Source of the DNA: RI-153 sp041391225
Lineage (GTDB): Bacteria > Chloroflexota > Anaerolineae > Caldilineales > Caldilineaceae
Assembly (NCBI GenBank): GCA_041391225.1
Contig: JAWKOL010000014.1
Location: 100,092-164,091, forward strand
Reading direction: 5' to 3'
Length of the DNA stretch: 64,000 nt
This document shows positions 18,509-27,400 of the stretch, piece after piece. Within the stretch, counting starts at the first letter, position 1, and each line of letters begins with the position of its first letter. The notes beneath the pieces are model-generated. The model was not told where the DNA came from. It saw only the letters and a list, made by a program, of their open reading frames with translations, and made no database searches. The translations under genes were made by a program, and so were the position numbers.

Positions 18509-20233
18509 CTACACTGACGCTGACCGGCGCGGACGTGTCCACCGATAGTCGAGCGTCTGCACCACGTACGGGCGATGGTAGCTGTCGGTGAGTGTGACAT
18601 CGAGTGCGCCGTCGCCGTTGACCGTGCCGTTGAGGACCAGCGAGACCGTGCCCGAAGGTGCGATGCTGTTGGCGACCTGCGGCGAGTTCGAGATCGAGAC
18701 GCCGCCCGACGTCGCACCGCCCACGCTCAGCAGCGGCAACCCGGCGCTGCCCACGTTCTGCGCCGTCACGGTGACGGCGATGCTGTCGCCCACGCCCAGC
18801 AACTGCGCCGGTGACGGGTTCGCCGTCACGCTGACGTCGAGCAGCGTGTCCGCCCACACCCCATCCGCGGGGACGATGCCCGCGCCCAGCGATGCGAATT
18901 CCACGAACTGCGTCCACGTCCGCCCCACATTCTGGTCGGGGACGGTGGCCCACACGTCGAGGAGATTGAGTTCCGACGCCACGCCCAGCAACTTCAACGA
19001 CGACGCCGGGGTCGCGCCCAGCGCGCTGAACGGTACAAGCACGTCGGTGACGGTCCCCGCGGTGACGGCGTCGAGGGGCGCTCCGACTGTCCACGCGCCG
19101 CCGTTGGACGTGTAGAGTGTGGGCGTGTACGCGGTGGAGAGCCGGATCATGTAGTTGGCGGCGAAGGGCAGGACGTTCCCCTGTTCCGCGCCGGCGGGGT
19201 TAAACAGCGCCGTGCTGCCGCTGCCGCCGGTCCCCAGGTAGAGGTAGAGATCGCCGTTGTTCAGGTTAAGACCCTGCCAGCGCAGGCGCAGGTTGCTGCT
19301 GTCCCAACCGGCGAAGAGTTGCTGCGTGCCGCGGTCGGTCACCATCTGGCCCACCTGTTTGCCGCCGCTGTCGATCCAGTTGTCTTGGGACAGATCGGCG
19401 ACGTAGTCGGGCGTGGTGGGCGTGTCGAAGATGAACGGTCCGCGGGTGTAGGCCGTCTGGTTGCCGTTGACGTCCACGGCGATGACGTGGGCATAGCGGG
19501 CCGCGCCCTCGGGCATGGCCAGATCGTACGTCCCCGCGCCAGGACCGTACGACGTGAGCGCGCCGATGGTGGCGTCCGGCGTCTCCGTCCAACCGGCGTA
19601 GACCGTCACCGCGCCGCCGATGACGGGCCAGGCGAGGCGCGGGTTGAGACTGGTGATCACCTGCGACGGTGTGATCAGCGCGCCGCTTTGCAGCGTCACC
19701 GTGGCGGTGAAGACGACGGGCGGGACGACGTCGACGAGCGCGCTGCCGCTGTCCGCGCCGGTGCGGCCCGCTTTGTCGGTGACGCGCACGGCGATGCTGA
19801 CGGTGCCGCCGTTGGGGTTGGCCAGCGAGAGCGGCGCAATGGTCAACGACCAGTTGCCGCCGGTCAACTTGGCTTTGCGCCACGGTCCGCCGTCGAGGCT
19901 GACTTCGACTTTGTCCACGGCGCTGTCGTCCGCGGCGGTGCCTTGCAGCAGGTAGCCGCCGTCGTCGGTGAGTTGGGTCAGCGTGATCGGCTCCGTGGTC
20001 ACCGTCACCGTAGGATCGGCCAGGTCGACGTAGACGATGTTCACCGGGCTGGTGGACGTGAGGCCGCCGCTGTCGGTGATCACAGCGGTGATGGTGTAGA
20101 CACCCGCTCGGCGGCGTCCACGAGACGGGCCAGAGTTCGTCGGAGGCGAGGCTGCGCGCCGTCGACTCGGGGTAGTTGGCGCTGTTTTGGCCGTTGATCC
20201 ACAGCGCCGCGCCGCCGATGTTGCTCTGGGCAT
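18509..20233 (-). CDS. Giant surface protein fragment (Ig-like and DOMON/CBM9-like domains)
   Basis: Real coding spans about 20105-18535. It begins with an Ig-like domain (VYTITAVITDSGGLTSTSPV), continues with another (TVSIAVRVTDKAGRTGADSG), then a domain resembling DOMON/CBM9-type modules (YVADLSQDNWIDSGGK ... LFAGWDSSNLRLRWQG ... YLYLGTG) and a CARDB/DUF11-like segment (LLGVGDSIAVTVTAQNVGSA). The downstream frame continues from about 18535 to 18345 with an Ig-like domain (SVVISYVVAGVNTVIAAAED). It is part of the single giant gene. Confidence 0.7.
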   Translation of the reverse strand: MPRATSAARRCGSTAKTAPTTPSRRRAASPPTNSGPSRGRRRAGVYTITAVITDSGGLTSTSPVNIVYVDLADPTVTVTTEPITLTQLTDDGGYLLQGTAADDSAVDKVEVSLDGGPWRKAKLTGGNWSLTIAPLSLANPNGGTVSIAVRVTDKAGRTGADSGSALVDVVPPVVFTATVTLQSGALITPSQVITSLNPRLAWPVIGGAVTVYAGWTETPDATIGALTSYGPGAGTYDLAMPEGAARYAHVIAVDVNGNQTAYTRGPFIFDTPTTPDYVADLSQDNWIDSGGKQVGQMVTDRGTQQLFAGWDSSNLRLRWQGLNLNNGDLYLYLGTGGSGSTALFNPAGAEQGNVLPFAANYMIRLSTAYTPTLYTSNGGAWTVGAPLDAVTAGTVTDVLVPFSALGATPASSLKLLGVASELNLLDVWATVPDQNVGRTWTQFVEFASLGAGIVPADGVWADTLLDVSVTANPSPAQLLGVGDSIAVTVTAQNVGSAGLPLLSVGGATSGGVSISNSPQVANSIAPSGTVSLVLNGTVNGDGALDVTLTDSYHRPYVVQTLDYRWTRPRRSASV

Positions 20234-23200
20234 TCAACCCGACCTGGATCGTGATGGGCAGGGTCGAAGTCATGGCGCTGCGGTCGATGGGCGATTGGAT
20301 GCCCGTGCTCACCGGCGGCGCGCCATGGCCGGGCGGGATCGGCGTCCCCTGCGGCAGCGGCGCACCGGTCGCCGACGGGTTGAAGGTGGCAAGCACCAGG
20401 CTGTAGGCGCTGCGGCAGCGGCTCACGCTCAGGCCCGACGCCGACGAAGCGCGGACGTAGTAACGTCCGCTCACAGTGGGTGTGTAGGCCAGTTCGTCGA
20501 CGTCGGTGCTGATCAACGTCGTGCCGTCGGTGTCGTAGAGGGCCAGCGTCACAAGCTGTGCCGTGTCCACGGTGACGGCGGTGAGTGTGTATTGCAGGCC
20601 CGCCGTCAGTGCGATCTGGTGCCAGTCGGCGTCGCCGGCGGTGTCGAAGTTGTGACCGGCGCTGCTGCCCGCGCCCACGTCGAAGATGCTCGCCGCGGTG
20701 TAGACGTCGTCGTCCTCGAAGCTGTCGGGCGTCAGCGTGCAGACTTCGGGCGTCGGCGTCACGGTGACGGTGGAGCCGACCGCGGCGCCCACGGGTGCGC
20801 CGTCACCGGGTTGGGGGACGGGCGTGGGCGTGGCGCTGGGGGTGGGCGTGGGATCGGGCGTGTTGCCGTTGTCCACGCAGACTTCCAGGCTCCAGGCGAT
20901 GAGATCGCCGGTGGTGTCGCCCACATCGCCGCCCCCGGAAGAATTGTTGTCGGTGGCGTAGAGCGTCCACGCGCCGTTGGCGGCTTTGCCCACGAAACCC
21001 GCAAAGCTGTTGCGGCTGGGGCGGAAGGTGCCGCCGTCGTTGGGGAACTGCGGCGGCTTCAGCCCGGCGATGGCGTCGTCGGAGATGGAGAGTTGACAAT
21101 TGCTGCCACCGCACCAGACGTAGAAGCCGTAATCTTCGAAAGCGAAGAGATCCACCGCCGTGCCATCGGGCGCGCCCAGGCCGAACGAGAGGCCGGACAG
21201 CCCGCCGTGATCGAAGGTGAGATCCTTGATGCTGACGTGGGTCACCGTGCCGCTCGCAGGCACATTGAGCGTCGAGCCGATGGTCGTAAAGTCATCGATG
21301 GCTTTCGGGATGTCGGTGCCGGCATAGACGCTGCAACTCCAGTTGTTGGGCGTCGGTGTGGGGGTGGGCGGCGCGTCGATGCGTACGTCGATGTCGTAGG
21401 GCAGGTTCTCGGTGCTGTTCCCCGATGGCGGGAAGACGCCGAGGATGAAGTCACCCGCAACGTTGACGACGTAGTCGAACGCTTCTTCGGTGAAGCCGAA
21501 CCCTGCGCCGGGGAAGCCGAGGGTGAGGCTCATCCCCGAGACCAGCGAATTGGGCGTGATGTAGAGGTGATCGCCCACGCTGACGGGGAAGCTGTAGAAG
21601 TCGAAGTCGCCCACTTCGCACAGCGACTGGCGCAGTGTCACCGTGCGCGTGATGACGTTATACGGTGAACCCTGGTCGTTGTTCGGCTCGTACGGATCGA
21701 GGCCCGAACAGGTGGTGTTGACGCTGAGCAGCAACTCGTATTGGTCGGTGGTGGGTACGAGATAATCGTACCAGACCACCACGTACCATGTCCCCGCGGC
21801 GTTGAGGGTGATCTTGTCACCGTAGCTGAGCCACGAGCCGGGGAAGATGCCGTCGAAGTAGTTGCCCGCCGGATTGAAGATCGAGATGTAGTAGTCCACA
21901 GGCCGCGTGGGCAGGTCGATGGTCACATTCTGGCCGATGGCGCCGATGAAGCTGTAGTAGTCCTTGTCGCCGCTGTAGCAGAGCGCAGCCGTGATCGGCG
22001 TGTTGAAGCTGATGGGCGTGGCCGTGTTGCGCGTCTGGTTGCCTGCCACACCGGGCTGATCGTAGCTGTCGAAGGGCGCGCAGGCGTCGGCGGGCGGCGC
22101 AGGCGGCGGGGGCGGCGGCGGCGCGTCGGCCACGTCCACGTTGAGCGTGTAGGGGATGCGGCTGCCGCCCACCCACTGCGTCACCAGGATCGTGTAGACC
22201 ACGCTCGCGCCGGTGCGGTTGATGTGGCTGAGGAACTCGTCCGCGGTGCCGGGGTTGTAGCTCCAGCCCACGCCCGCCCCATCGGCGATGAGGACCAGAC
22301 CAAAGTCTGCGGGCAGATCGGTGAGCGTCACCGAGATCTGTTTGCCGTCGGCCACGCTGATCTTGTAGTAATCGTTGGTGTCGATCTGGGTAAGGCTGGC
22401 CGTACACAGCGCCGCGGACAGCGAACCCGTGGTGATCGTCGCCGCCGTGGCAAATGTATCGTTCGGTTCCAGCGTGTCCACATTGACGCACGGCTGCTCG
22501 TAGGGGACGCTGAAAGCCAACGCCAGGTTCGAGCCGGGTGGCGTGATCGTCGTTGGGTAGAAGACGTTGGGATCGAGGTTGCTCACGCCGTTGTATTCGC
22601 CGTCGAGGCGCGCCACCGACACGGGGTTGTTGCCGTCGCGGTCCGACTGCCACAGGCGGCTGTCGGCCACGAAGTAGAGTTCGTCGCTGAGCGGCTGTAC
22701 GGCGAAGCCCCGCCCGCCGGTGACGGCCGCGATCTCGGTGACGTCGCCGCTGCCGTCGGCGGGGGCGCGCATCAGGCGGTTCTGCGTCGGATCGCGCCAG
22801 TAGACGGTCTGAGCGAACGAGTCTACGGTCAGATCGCGGATCTGTCGTCCTTCGGGCGCGGCGTAGATGACCTCCACGTTGCTGCCGTCGAGAGCGGCGC
22901 GGCGGATCTGATCCACAATCGCGCCGTTGTAGAGCGACGTCTGCACCCAGTAGAGGAAGCCGCCCACCGGGTCGATGGCGATGCCGTGATCGTAGGCAAT
23001 ACCGGTGACGATGGTCTGCACGTCTGTGCCGTCGCCTTGGGCGTTGAGAATGTCCACCACCACGCCGGTGTCGGCCTGCGTCCAGTAGACGCGTCCACTG
23101 CGTTCGTCCACGGCCAACGATTCGGTGAAGCGCAGCACATTGGGGCCGGTGTTGGCTACGACGACCTCTGCGCCGCTGCCGTCGGGGTTGGCGCGGATGA

Positions 23201-26200
23201 TGCGCTCGAAGTTGTCGAGAATGTAGAGCTTGCCGCGCGCGTTGTCGGCGGCGATGGCCACGCCACCCACGAAGCCCTCACCCAGCAGGATCGGCTCCAC
23301 CGTGCCGCTGAGGATGTCGGTGCGGATCAGGTCGCTGGCGCGGCTGTAGTAGACGTAGGGCGATCCCGACACGGTGGGCGCGTCGAGCAGCACCTCGAAG
23401 AGATAGGGGACGTCTGTGGTCGTCAGCGTGTTGTCTTCCACGCGCAGCAGGTAGTCGCCGTCCGCGGGGACGGTGAAGACGCCCTGCCCGCCCGCGTTGA
23501 CCGTCCCCACATCCGCGCCGCCGGCGGCGGGGATCACACGCAGGGTGGCCGCACTGGCGTTGGCCGGGTAGTTGACGGTGAGCTGTTGGCCGGTCACCGC
23601 GCTGATGCGGAAGAGATCGACGTCCGCGTTGCTGCACAACGTGCCGCGCACGCGGCTACCGTCGGCGATCACCGTGGCGAATAATGTTGTGTTGTTCGGC
23701 TCGTTGGCGTCACTGGCGACGCAGTTTTCGTCGGTCACCAGCAGTTGGTACTGGCTCGCCGTCGGCGTGAGATTGGGGACGGAGACAGCCACGGTGTAGC
23801 GTCCACTGGCGTTGAGCGTCACGTTGTCACCGTAGGCGGGCGTGGTGGTAGACGAGATCACCGTCGTCGGCGTCCCCGACGGATCGTAGAGCGTGAGGTT
23901 GTAGTCGGCGGGCCGCACCGGCAAGGACAGCGTCACGGTCTGGCCGTTGAGGCCGTCAAAGGCGAACATGTCCACGTCATTCGCATAGCAAAGCGCAGCG
24001 GCGGCGGTTGCACCGTTGGTGATGCCGAAGTCCAGCGACGTGGCTGTGGCGAGGGTGCCGTTGCCCACACCCGGCGCGTCGTAGACGTCCACGGCGCTGC
24101 ACGTCTCGTCACCGGGGACGGGGACCGGCACGTCGCCCAGTTCGAGGCTGAGCTTGTACCGGTTGGTGTTCTGCCCGCCGTACCCCATCACGAGGACGAT
24201 GTAATCCACCGGCGCGCCGCTGGTATTGCGCACGTTGACCACTTCGTCGGCCAGGCCGTCGTTGTCGCTGAACGCCTGGTTCACGCCCGCCGGGACCTGC
24301 ACGATGACACGGTAGTTGGCGGGCATCTGGCTCAGGGTGACGGTCATCGTCTTGCGGTCGGCCACGCTGACGGTGTAGTAGTCTACGTCGGCGGGCTGGC
24401 CGGTGCTGCTGTTACACAGTGCGCCGTAGACATCCAGCGTTGTCGCCAGGGTCAATGCGGTGGCGCTGCCGGCGGCGTTGTTGGGTTCGTTGGCGTCGGC
24501 GAGGACACACGGGCTGACGATGGGCGATCCACCGCCGATGACAAGCGCCGATCCCGGCTGATCGATGTTGATCACCGGCTGGGCGCTGGGGTTGAGGTTG
24601 GAGAATCCGGCATACGCGCCGCTGAGTTCGGCAATGGGTGCGGCGTTGCTGCCGTCGAGCAAGGACTGGTAGAGCGTGGTCCCGCTGCTGTAGTAGAGCG
24701 CGCCCTGGTGCGGCTGCAAGGCCACGCCGCGTGCGTCCGCGGCCAGGCCGGTGACGATGGCGGTCTCGCCGCTGCCGTCGGTGTTTGCGCGCAAAAGGCT
24801 GGTCCGCGATGGGTCGATCCAGTAGAGCGTCCCCGCGTACGCGTTGACGGCGAGGTCGCGCACGGTCTGTCCACCCACGGCGGCGCGCACGGTGACGATG
24901 CCGGTGCCGTCCAGATTGCTGCGGCGGATAGCGTCGCCTTCGGTCCAGTAGAGATGGCCGCGAATCGAGTCCACGGCGAGGCTGCTGCGGTTGTTCCCTG
25001 CGCCGATGATCTGCTGACTGTCTGTGCCGTCGGCGGCGGCGCTGCGGATGGTGCTGCCGGTACTGGCGACGGCTCCCTGCGGCTGCACCCAGTAGATGCG
25101 CCCGGTCAGTTCGTCCACGGCGATGGCGATAGGCGGCACGGCGACGCCGTCGGGGTTGGGCGCGGGGACGACTTCCACGTAGCCGCTGCCGTCGAAGGGA
25201 TCGACGTTGCTGCGCACGATGTGGCCGTCGGCGTCGGCGAGGGTGTTGAAGCTGAAGAGCGTGCCGCGCACGCGGTCCACGGCGATGGCCTGGCCGCTCA
25301 GCGTCTGCGTGTCGGTGAGGAAGATGGGTTCGCGCAGGTGCGCGGCGTCGAGCGACACGCGGTAGAGCTGTGCGCTCAGGCCGTTGGTGTAGTAGAGATA
25401 GGTGTCGGCGGCGGGCTGCGGCGCGTCGAGCAGCCACTGGAACATGTAAGCGGCGTCGTTGGCGGGCAGGTTGCCGTTGCCGGTGACCAGCGTGTACGTC
25501 CCCGCGGCCAGGGTGAACTGTCCACGCGCGCCGGGGAGGACACGTCCTTGTTCCGCGCCGTCGGTGTTGAGCAAGCGCAGCGCGCCGCCCGCGGCGTTGG
25601 CCGGGTAGTCGAGCGTCAACACCTGGCCCGCCGTGGCGGTGAAGCTGAAGTAGTCGACGTCGGCGGCGTCGCACAGCGTGCCTTCCACGCGGGTCGCGCC
25701 GGAGATGTCCGCGGCCTGGCCGGTGTAGTTGTTCGGTTCCCAGGCGTCGTTGACGCCGCAGGTGTCGTCGTTGACGATCAACTGGTAGGTGTCGGTGGTG
25801 GGGACGAGGTTGGGTGCGCGCACCGCCACCGCCCACGAACCGGTGGTGTCGATGGTCACCGGCGTGGTGTAGGCCGTGCTGTTGAAGGCGTTGAAGAACG
25901 ATCCGTTGGGCCGGTAGATGTGCAGTTCGTAGTTGGCCGGGCGCACGGGCAGGTTGAACGAGAGGGTCTGCCCCGCCGTGGCGTTGAAGCTGTAGAAGTC
26001 GACGTCGTCGCGGTAGCAGAGCGCGCCGGTGACGGGGCTGCCCAGCGTCAGCGGCGTGGCGTTGGCCTGGTTGTAGTTGCCCGCCAACCCGACACCGTCG
26101 TTCGGGTCCGCCAGCAGACAGTTGGCGTCGCTGATGAAGCCCGGCGCGTCGCTCAGCGAGACGTTGAGCGTGTACGGGTTGACGTTGTTGGCGGGCGCAG

Positions 26201-26378
26201 CGCTGTAGACGGCGATGACGTAGTTGCCGTCCGTTTCGTAGTTGGGCAGGTTGATCACCTCGTCGGTCAGGCCGCCGTTGAGGCTGGTGCCCAGGGTGAC
26301 GCCATCGCGCTGCACGTAGACGTTGTAGTCCGCGGGCAGGTTGGTCAGCGTGACGTCGAGCTGTTTGCCACTTGGCAC
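19266..26378 (-). CDS. Giant surface protein, long fragment (YWTD propellers, PPC domains, P-domain)
   Basis: The fragment is coding from about 26405 to about 20105; after that it is a shadow of the true frame. It contains PPC repeats (DAWEPNNYTGQAADI ... DVDYFSFTATAGQVLTLDYP), LDL-receptor-like YWTD propellers starting near 25410 (YLYYTNG) and 23365 (YVYYSRAS) with strands such as GHLYWTEGDAIRRSNLDGTG, further PPC triplets, and a proprotein-convertase P-domain (21345-20870: AIDDFTTIGSTLNVPASGTV ... ANGAWTLYATDNNSSGGG ... AWSLEVCVDN). A PT-rich linker and another PPC domain follow. P-domains and PPC domains usually accompany secreted peptidases, yet no peptidase motif was found. Confidence 0.85.
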   Translation of the reverse strand: MPSGKQLDVTLTNLPADYNVYVQRDGVTLGTSLNGGLTDEVINLPNYETDGNYVIAVYSAAPANNVNPYTLNVSLSDAPGFISDANCLLADPNDGVGLAGNYNQANATPLTLGSPVTGALCYRDDVDFYSFNATAGQTLSFNLPVRPANYELHIYRPNGSFFNAFNSTAYTTPVTIDTTGSWAVAVRAPNLVPTTDTYQLIVNDDTCGVNDAWEPNNYTGQAADISGATRVEGTLCDAADVDYFSFTATAGQVLTLDYPANAAGGALRLLNTDGAEQGRVLPGARGQFTLAAGTYTLVTGNGNLPANDAAYMFQWLLDAPQPAADTYLYYTNGLSAQLYRVSLDAAHLREPIFLTDTQTLSGQAIAVDRVRGTLFSFNTLADADGHIVRSNVDPFDGSGYVEVVPAPNPDGVAVPPIAIAVDELTGRIYWVQPQGAVASTGSTIRSAAADGTDSQQIIGAGNNRSSLAVDSIRGHLYWTEGDAIRRSNLDGTGIVTVRAAVGGQTVRDLAVNAYAGTLYWIDPSRTSLLRANTDGSGETAIVTGLAADARGVALQPHQGALYYSSGTTLYQSLLDGSNAAPIAELSGAYAGFSNLNPSAQPVINIDQPGSALVIGGGSPIVSPCVLADANEPNNAAGSATALTLATTLDVYGALCNSSTGQPADVDYYTVSVADRKTMTVTLSQMPANYRVIVQVPAGVNQAFSDNDGLADEVVNVRNTSGAPVDYIVLVMGYGGQNTNRYKLSLELGDVPVPVPGDETCSAVDVYDAPGVGNGTLATATSLDFGITNGATAAAALCYANDVDMFAFDGLNGQTVTLSLPVRPADYNLTLYDPSGTPTTVISSTTTPAYGDNVTLNASGRYTVAVSVPNLTPTASQYQLLVTDENCVASDANEPNNTTLFATVIADGSRVRGTLCSNADVDLFRISAVTGQQLTVNYPANASAATLRVIPAAGGADVGTVNAGGQGVFTVPADGDYLLRVEDNTLTTTDVPYLFEVLLDAPTVSGSPYVYYSRASDLIRTDILSGTVEPILLGEGFVGGVAIAADNARGKLYILDNFERIIRANPDGSGAEVVVANTGPNVLRFTESLAVDERSGRVYWTQADTGVVVDILNAQGDGTDVQTIVTGIAYDHGIAIDPVGGFLYWVQTSLYNGAIVDQIRRAALDGSNVEVIYAAPEGRQIRDLTVDSFAQTVYWRDPTQNRLMRAPADGSGDVTEIAAVTGGRGFAVQPLSDELYFVADSRLWQSDRDGNNPVSVARLDGEYNGVSNLDPNVFYPTTITPPGSNLALAFSVPYEQPCVNVDTLEPNDTFATAATITTGSLSAALCTASLTQIDTNDYYKISVADGKQISVTLTDLPADFGLVLIADGAGVGWSYNPGTADEFLSHINRTGASVVYTILVTQWVGGSRIPYTLNVDVADAPPPPPPPAPPADACAPFDSYDQPGVAGNQTRNTATPISFNTPITAALCYSGDKDYYSFIGAIGQNVTIDLPTRPVDYYISIFNPAGNYFDGIFPGSWLSYGDKITLNAAGTWYVVVWYDYLVPTTDQYELLLSVNTTCSGLDPYEPNNDQGSPYNVITRTVTLRQSLCEVGDFDFYSFPVSVGDHLYITPNSLVSGMSLTLGFPGAGFGFTEEAFDYVVNVAGDFILGVFPPSGNSTENLPYDIDVRIDAPPTPTPTPNNWSCSVYAGTDIPKAIDDFTTIGSTLNVPASGTVTHVSIKDLTFDHGGLSGLSFGLGAPDGTAVDLFAFEDYGFYVWCGGSNCQLSISDDAIAGLKPPQFPNDGGTFRPSRNSFAGFVGKAANGAWTLYATDNNSSGGGDVGDTTGDLIAWSLEVCVDNGNTPDPTPTPSATPTPVPQPGDGAPVGAAVGSTVTVTPTPEVCTLTPDSFEDDDVYTAASIFDVGAGSSAGHNFDTAGDADWHQIALTAGLQYTLTAVTVDTAQLVTLALYDTDGTTLISTDVDELAYTPTVSGRYYVRASSASGLSVSRCRSAYSLVLATFNPSATGAPLPQGTPIPPGHGAPPVSTGIQSPIDRSAMTSTLPITIQVGLNAQSNIGGAALWINGQNSANYPESTARSLASDELWPVSWTPPSGCLHHHRCDHRQRRPHVHQPGEHRLRRPGRSYGDGDHGADHADPTHRRRRLPAARHRRGRQRRGQSRSQPRRRTVAQSQVDRRQLVVDHCAALAGQPQRRHRQHRRARHRQSGPHRRGQRQRARRRRPARRLHRHGDAAKRRADHTVAGDHQSQPAPRLARHRRRGDGLRRLDGDAGRHHRRAHVVRSWRGDVRSGHARGRGPLCPRHRRGRQRQPDGLHPRTVHLRHAHHARLRRRSVPRQLDRQRRQTGGPDGDRPRHAATLRRLGQQQPAPALAGS

Positions 26379-27400
26379 GGTGACGGTGAAGAAGTCGCGA
26401 TCCGTGGGCAGCGAGGCGCGGTGGTGCAGAGCGCGCCGGTGGTTGTCCCCGCGGCGATGGCGGTGGCGGCGGCGACGCTGTCGTTGGGTTCATTGCCGTC
26501 GTTGGTGACACAACTGGGCGTGGCGAAGGCCGACCCGATGACGTAGGCCAGGTTGCCGCCAGGCCGGTTGATCAGCGTCGGCGCGAAGACGGTGTCCGAC
26601 ACGGGCAGACGCAGACCGTCGTAGGTGCGCTGGCTCAGATCCGCCACGACCGACGGGTTGCTGCCGTTCAGTTCGGCGCGGGATAGATCCGTGCCGGTGA
26701 CGTAGAAGATGGCGTTTTCGGCGGGCTGCACGATTAGACCGCGGGCGTCGCTGCCCAGATCGGCCAGGAGCAGCGCCGGGCTTGCGCCGTCGGCGTCGGC
26801 CCACAGGAGCGCGCCGTTCTGCGACGGGTCGATCCAGTAGAGTTTCTGGGCGTAGGCATCCAGCGCCAGGTAGTGGATCTGCGCGCCTTCGGGCGCGGCG
26901 TAGACGATCTCCTGGTTGCTGCCGTCGAGATCGCTGCGCAGGATGAATTCGAAGCGCTGCCAGGTGTCACCGGCCACCCACAGCAGCTTGCGGCGGATGG
27001 GATCGACGACGAGCCCGCGCTGGTCCTTGACGTTGGTGACCACGGTCTGCACGTCGCTGCCGTCGGGGAGCGCGCTCTTGATCGTGGTGAGATAGTAGGT
27101 GGCGATCTCCGCCCAGTAGACGCGTCCGGTCTCCTCGTCCACAGCTACGTGCAGGCGTCCGCGCGGATCTATCACAACTGGCATGGCGTCGGCCAGTTCG
27201 GTGCGTCCGCTGCCGTCGGGGGCCATGGTCACCAGTTTGCCGTCGCCGGTGATGACGAAGAGACGGTTGCGGGCGGCGTCGGCGGCGATGACACTGCCCG
27301 CCAGCGGCGGATCGAGGAAGAGCGGCTCCGCGCTGTAGTCGCCGAAGAGCGGCACCCGAGTCAGGCGGCTGTTGTCTCCGTAGTAGACGTAGGGCAGGCC
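21360..27400 (-). repeat. Three ~2-kb tandem modules inside the giant protein gene
   Basis: Each module runs YWTD propeller, linker, then three PPC domains. Propellers begin near 27400 (YVYYGDNSRL), 25410 (YLYYTNGLSA) and 23365 (YVYYSRASDL), a period of about 2.0 kb or 670 residues. Within modules the same phrases return, e.g. IVYAAPEGAQIHYLALDAYA and VIYAAPEGRQIRDLTVDSFA. The copies are diverged at protein level, so the duplications are old and should not collapse in assembly. Confidence 0.8.

Noticed and set aside
23745..26546. Long plus-strand open frame (~930 codons) opposite the giant gene
   Set aside because: Its translation is Val/Arg/Gly/Ala-rich with no domain, no signal and no ribosome site. 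It is the antisense shadow of high-GC coding sequence with strong third-position bias.
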